Positions 60,864 to 64,000 of a stretch of DNA of 64,000 nucleotides are shown piece after piece. Numbering within the stretch: position 1 is the stretch's first letter; each line of letters begins with the position of its first letter. A program made the translations under genes and the position numbers. Location: the NCBI GenBank assembly GCA_017255395.1, contig JAFKDC010000011.1, positions 1 to 64,000 of the forward strand, in the 5' to 3' direction. This DNA comes from Enemella evansiae. GTDB taxonomy: Bacteria; Pseudomonadota; Alphaproteobacteria; Rhodobacterales; Rhodobacteraceae. The notes under the pieces were generated by a model that was not told the origin of the DNA, did no database searches, and worked only from the letters and a program-made list of their open reading frames with translations.

Positions 60864-61770
60864 TCGTCTGCCCTTTCAGACATGGGACGTCTTCACCGAC
60901 ACGCGCTTCGCGGGCAATCCGCTGGCCATCGTCGATCAGGCGGACGGGCTGGAACCGGCGCGGATGCAGGTGCTGGCGCGCGAGTTCAATCTGTCCGAGA
61001 CCATCTTCGTGCAGACCCCGGACGACCCGGGCCATAGCGCCAAGGTGCGCATCTTCTTTCCCACGGCCGAAATCCCCTTTGCCGGGCACCCGACCATCGG
61101 CTGCGCGATCTTCCTTGCCACCCGCGCCGCCCCCGAGGGCGATTTCGAGACCGAGGTGACGCTGGAAGAGCAGGCCGGGCTGGTGCCGGTGCGGGTCTGG
61201 CGCCGGGGTGGATCGGTACAGGCGGAATTCGTCGCACCCGTGCTGCCCCATGCCCCGGCGGCGGGCGCGGTTCCCGAACCGGCGGAGCTTGCGCGCGCAT
61301 GCGGTCTGACGCCGGAACAGGTCGGCTTTGGCAACCATGCGCCGGGGCTGTGGCAGGGCGGCCCGGCCTTCCTTTACATCCCCGTCGCCGATCCGGACGC
61401 GCTGGCCATGGCCCGCCCGCAGGAACCGGCATGGTCCGACGCCCTGCAGGCCGCCGGTGTGAATAGCGCCTATCTTTATACCCCACAGGGGGGCGGCTAC
61501 CGCGCGCGCATGTTCTCTCCGACCGCGGGCATCCCCGAAGACCCGGCGACCGGCTCTGCCTCGGCCATTCTTGCGGCGCAGCTTCTGGCCAGCGGCGCCC
61601 TGCCCGAGGGCGAAACGCGCGTCGCCTTGCAGCAGGGCGTCGAGATGGGGCGCCCCTCGCGCATCGGCCTGACCGTGGTTGTCACGGCGGGCGCCGTTGC
61701 GCAGGTGCGCGTCGCGGGCAGCGCCGTTCCGGTCAGCGAAGGCCGGATCGCCCTGCCGGATCGGCCCTGA
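60844..61770 (+). CDS. PhzF family isomerase/epimerase
   Basis: A 308-residue PhzF-fold protein with two related halves of the diaminopimelate epimerase type. Signatures include FTDTRFAGNPLAIV, LSETIFVQ with the family catalytic Glu, VRIFFPTAEIPFAGHPTIG and MFSPTAGIPEDPATGSASA. Substrates of most PhzF homologues are unknown. Its start overlaps the fnrL end by 20 bp, so it may be co-transcribed with fnrL, but no functional link to oxygen control is evident. Confidence 0.9.
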   Translation: MAVSLPDRLPFQTWDVFTDTRFAGNPLAIVDQADGLEPARMQVLAREFNLSETIFVQTPDDPGHSAKVRIFFPTAEIPFAGHPTIGCAIFLATRAAPEGDFETEVTLEEQAGLVPVRVWRRGGSVQAEFVAPVLPHAPAAGAVPEPAELARACGLTPEQVGFGNHAPGLWQGGPAFLYIPVADPDALAMARPQEPAWSDALQAAGVNSAYLYTPQGGGYRARMFSPTAGIPEDPATGSASAILAAQLLASGALPEGETRVALQQGVEMGRPSRIGLTVVVTAGAVAQVRVAGSAVPVSEGRIALPDRP

Positions 61771-61884
61771 GGGCGCCCCGCCGGGCGGCCCTGCCCCGGT
61801 GCAGGCCCCTGCCCCCAGCGGCGCCCTGTCATGCTGTTCTCGATGCCGCTGTGGCAGGGAGGGGCATCCCCTGCCCCGCAGGTC

Positions 61885-62238
61885 TCAGGCTTCCGCCACG
61901 AAGACCGGAGAGAACCCGCCAAAGATCATGCGCTTGCCGTCAAAGGGCATCGACAGCCTCTCCCAACGCTTGTCCGTCGACATGCTGGCATGACAGGCAT
62001 CGACCGCCGCCTTGTCCCGCCAGACCACCCAGGCAAAGACGATCTTCTCGTCGGGCTCGCGCTTTACCGCCATCGGGAAAGAGGTCACCTCGCCCTCGGG
62101 CACATCCTCTTCCCAGCACTCCCAATGGGCCAGCGCGCCGTATTCCTCGAACAACGGCCAGGCCTCTTCGGCGCTGTCGATATAGGCCTGTTTGTTGGCC
62201 TCTGGCACAGCAGCGACGAAACCCTGTACGTAGGACAT
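61885..62238 (-). CDS. DUF1428 domain-containing protein
   Basis: A 117-residue cytoplasmic protein of the DUF1428 family (dimeric alpha-beta barrel, YbaA type). Characteristic blocks are SYVQGFVAAVPEANKQAYI, FEEYGALAHWECWEEDVPEGEVTSFPMAV, KIVFAWVVWRDKAAVDACHA and PFDGKRMIFGGFSPV. Function is unknown. It is divergent from a MarR gene with 63 bp between starts and a palindrome in the gap, a typical regulator-target pair. Start at 62238 matches the family N-terminus. Confidence 0.9.
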   Translation of the reverse strand: MSYVQGFVAAVPEANKQAYIDSAEEAWPLFEEYGALAHWECWEEDVPEGEVTSFPMAVKREPDEKIVFAWVVWRDKAAVDACHASMSTDKRWERLSMPFDGKRMIFGGFSPVFVAEA

Positions 62239-62289
62239 GATGACACACTCCCTTTCCCATGTGTTGCCCCGAGCCTGCATCGGAAATAA

Positions 62290-62301
62290 GTTGATATCAA
62301 C
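62290..62301. promoter_or_regulatory. palindrome at the MarR start
   Basis: GTTGATATCAAC, a perfect 12-bp palindrome that directly abuts the MarR ATG at 62302, in the gap to the divergent DUF1428 gene. MarR proteins often bind such AT-centred palindromes, so it is a candidate autoregulatory operator. Confidence 0.6.
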
Positions 62302-62760
62302 ATGAATCTCGACATGCACCCCGATCTGCCGATTTCCGCCACCCTCGAGGTGCGCGACCGCTGCCTGTGTTTCCGGGCGCAACGCGCGGCGCGGGCCTTG
62401 GCGCGGCGCTTCGATGCGGCGCTGAAGCCCTTTGGCCTGTCGAACGGGCAGTTCTCTATCCTGATGGCGATAAACCGGCCAGAGGCGCCGCGCATATCGG
62501 AGCTTGCGCCCTTCCTTGCCATGGACCGCACGACACTGACCGCGGCGCTGAAGGTGCTGGAGCGGCGCGGACTGGCCGAGACCAGCCCCGACCCCGACGA
62601 CAGGCGCGGTCGGCGGCTGCACCTGACCCGCGCGGGGCAGGAGCTGCTGATCGCGGCCCTGCCGGTCTGGCGCGACGCGCATGATGCGCTCGACGCCGAT
62701 CTCGTGGGGAACGGGATCGACGTCGAAACGCTGGCGAAGGCTCTTCTCTCCCTCGCCTGA
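62302..62760 (+). CDS. MarR family transcriptional regulator
   Basis: A 152-residue winged-helix dimeric regulator. The core is LSNGQFSILMAINRPEAPRISELAPFLAMDRTTLTAALKVLERRGLAETSPDPDDRRGRRLHLTRAGQELL, with the recognition helix in MDRTTLTAALKVLERRG and the wing in DPDDRRGRRLHLT. Two N-terminal cysteines (RDRCLCFRAQ) could make it redox-sensitive, as in OhrR-type members, but their positions do not match OhrR closely. It probably controls the divergent DUF1428 gene and itself. Confidence 0.9.
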   Translation: MNLDMHPDLPISATLEVRDRCLCFRAQRAARALARRFDAALKPFGLSNGQFSILMAINRPEAPRISELAPFLAMDRTTLTAALKVLERRGLAETSPDPDDRRGRRLHLTRAGQELLIAALPVWRDAHDALDADLVGNGIDVETLAKALLSLA

Positions 62761-62862
62761 GGGCCGGGCCTTTGGCACCGGCCTGTAACGCGCCCTGCCC
62801 GGCGACAGGGCCACCCCGCAGGCGCCCGGGGCGCCGCTGGGCCATGCCAGGGTCCGGGCGCG

Positions 62863-63702
62863 TCAGTGCGCCATCAGCACCGGCACCTGCGTCTGTTCCA
62901 GCATCGAGCGGGTGGCACCGCCAAGGATCGCCTCGCGGAACCGCGAATGGCCGTAGGCCCCCATGACCACCAGATCCGCATCGACATCCGTGACATGGCG
63001 CAGCAGCACATCCGCGACTCGCGGCATGGTCTTGGACAGCACGTCGACCTTGGGCCGCACCCCGTGCCGGGCAAGGAACTGCGACAGCAGGCCGCCGGGG
63101 TCGGAGCGGGTCGGCCCGTGCTGCGGCGGGTCGATGACGACCACATGCACCGCCTTGGCCTGCGTCAGCAGCGGCAGCGCGGCACGCACCGCGCGCATCG
63201 CCTCGCGGCTTTCGTTCCACGCGATCACCACGCGCTCGGGCTGCGGCTTCACCGTGACGCCATCGGGCACGATCATCACCGGCACCTGTCCTTCGAACAG
63301 CGCGCCCTCCGTCACCGGCTCCAGCTCTATGCCGCGCTCCTTGCCATAGGGCTGCGGCAGCACCACGAGGTCGGCGAACCGCGCATGCGCGGCGATTTGG
63401 CGCCCGATATCGGCAAGCTGCGCGACACGGTGATCCACCGCCCAGCGCAGATCCTCCCGCTGCAACCGCTCCTTGGCAAGGCCTGCAAGCTCTTCTGCCT
63501 CTGCGTTCGCGCGGCTCAGGGTTTCCTGAAGCACCATCGCGTTGGCACCGGCATAGTAATAGCCGGTCTGGGTCCGGTCGACGCCGAGGCATATGACCTC
63601 GAGATGCGCGTCGTGGCCTTGGGCAAAAGCTGCGGATTGGCTCAGGGTGCTGTCCAGCAGGCCGGTGTCGGTCAGCGCGGTCAGTACGCTCTTGTATGTC
63701 AT
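62863..63702 (-). CDS. universal stress protein, tandem UspA domains
   Basis: A 279-residue protein with two UspA folds. The second half ends in GAYGHSRFREAILGGATRSM, the G-2x-G-9x-G(S/T) ATP-binding pattern; the first half (YKSVLTALTDTGLL to VPVMIVPDG) has a degenerate site. A GGAGGTG ribosome-binding site precedes the ATG. It is divergent from ccoN with two FNR boxes in the gap, so it is probably induced at low oxygen. Confidence 0.9.
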   Translation of the reverse strand: MTYKSVLTALTDTGLLDSTLSQSAAFAQGHDAHLEVICLGVDRTQTGYYYAGANAMVLQETLSRANAEAEELAGLAKERLQREDLRWAVDHRVAQLADIGRQIAAHARFADLVVLPQPYGKERGIELEPVTEGALFEGQVPVMIVPDGVTVKPQPERVVIAWNESREAMRAVRAALPLLTQAKAVHVVVIDPPQHGPTRSDPGGLLSQFLARHGVRPKVDVLSKTMPRVADVLLRHVTDVDADLVVMGAYGHSRFREAILGGATRSMLEQTQVPVLMAH

Positions 63703-63759
63703 GACACACCTCCAGGTTGTCGATAGACATGAGGTTATCCGCCCGGCGCGGATGCCACC

Positions 63760-63773
63760 TTGACGCGTGTCAA
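63760..63773. promoter_or_regulatory. FNR box 1 in the usp-ccoN gap
   Basis: TTGAC-GCGT-GTCAA is a perfect palindrome of the FNR type. It lies 57 bp upstream of the universal-stress start and is the box better placed for that gene. Confidence 0.85.
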
Positions 63774-63791
63774 AACGCAGGGCCCCATTGC

Positions 63792-63805
63792 TTGATGCAG
63801 ATCAA
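63792..63805. promoter_or_regulatory. FNR box 2 in the usp-ccoN gap
   Basis: TTGAT-GCAG-ATCAA is an exact FNR consensus, 92 bp upstream of the ccoN start, the position expected for FnrL activation of the cbb3 oxidase operon. Confidence 0.9.
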
Positions 63806-63897
63806 GGCTTTGTTGATGCCGACAGCGCAGTAACGGCACCAGTCAAAGAATGCCTGCGCGGCAGCGATTCTGTGCAGGACAGACGAAGGGACGAAAC

Positions 63898-64000
63898 ATG
63901 TTGAATTATCTCAAGCTCATCGTGCTTGGCCTGATCGCGATTTTCGCGATGATCGCGGCCAACTATGCACGCGATGTTGCTTACATGGTCCATGCGATCA
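63898..64000 (+). CDS. ccoN: cbb3-type cytochrome c oxidase subunit I, N-terminal fragment
   Basis: The first 34 codons (LNYLKLIVLGLIAIFAMIAA, then NYARDVAYMVHAI) match the N-terminus of CcoN, the catalytic heme-copper subunit of the high-affinity cbb3 oxidase, with its first membrane helix. A GAAGGGACG ribosome-binding site precedes the ATG. The rest is outside the window. The upstream FNR box fits FnrL control. Confidence 0.88.
   Translation, partial: MLNYLKLIVLGLIAIFAMIAANYARDVAYMVHAI

Noticed and set aside
62290-62301. FNR box
   Set aside because: TTGAT and ATCAA are adjacent with no 4-base spacer, so FnrL would not recognise it.
1-64000. tRNA, rRNA, insertion sequences, prophage or integrative element
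   Set aside because: No cloverleaf with T-loop sequence, no rRNA core motif, no transposase or integrase motif and no flanking target duplication was seen.

Overview
The window is a high-GC chromosomal stretch from an alphaproteobacterium of the Rhodobacteraceae (roseobacter/Paracoccus-like). This rests on gene content and order: a complete sox thiosulfate-oxidation cluster, a hemN/fnrL divergent pair with an FNR box, ccoN with a divergent universal-stress gene, an NDUFA12-mlaD-DUF2155-aat block, and yejABEF. I see no rRNA, tRNA, CRISPR array, insertion sequence, phage gene or plasmid gene. Codon use looks uniform, so this reads as core chromosome with a few accessory patches.

Layout. 1-5.1 kb: end of acetyl-CoA synthetase, a hypothetical gene, accB-accC, a 59-residue membrane peptide gene with a strong terminator, then aat converging on the overlapping minus-strand genes NDUFA12, mlaD and DUF2155. 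5.3-11.3 kb: an FkbM-methyltransferase/GT61-glycosyltransferase fusion, ridA, clpX, clpP and a CDF metal transporter. 11.4-23.8 kb: the sox locus, soxF-E-D-C-B-A-Z-Y-X-W-V on the minus strand and soxS-soxR-soxT on the plus strand. It encodes the periplasmic multienzyme system (SoxXA, SoxYZ, SoxB, SoxCD), its thiol-reducing partners (SoxV, SoxW, SoxS), the persulfide-sensing repressor SoxR and a YeeE-type sulfur-compound transporter. Two perfect ATTC-N8-GAAT operator candidates lie in front of soxX and soxC. 23.9-38.6 kb: MFS transporter, ribE, a capsule set (kpsS, a Wza-type lipoprotein, kpsC), ribD-nrdR flanked by perfect DnaA boxes, DUF1353, yjbQ, rpoD and dnaG.

38.8-49.7 kb is the most unusual part. 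Three paralogous TadG-like proteins with von Willebrand A domains and four TadE-like pseudopilin-type proteins form two modules, pointing outward on opposite strands, around a glutamate dehydrogenase gene. The plus-strand module ends in a (TGACCAG)11 tandem repeat and a nested inverted repeat. 49.7-64 kb: a small membrane protein, ogt followed by a dispersed REP-like element (second copy near 10.2 kb), pheA, a membrane-anchored cytochrome c, yejABEF, hemN/fnrL, PhzF, DUF1428/MarR, a universal stress protein and the start of ccoN with two FNR boxes.

Functionally the window joins sulfur-based electron donation (Sox proteins and cytochromes c) to the respiratory chain (CycM-type cytochrome, cbb3 oxidase, FnrL control), together with cell-surface construction (capsule, Tad-type surface proteins, lipid transport) and housekeeping sigma factor, primase and protease genes. 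Assignments come from reading translated sequence and motifs; no database search was run.
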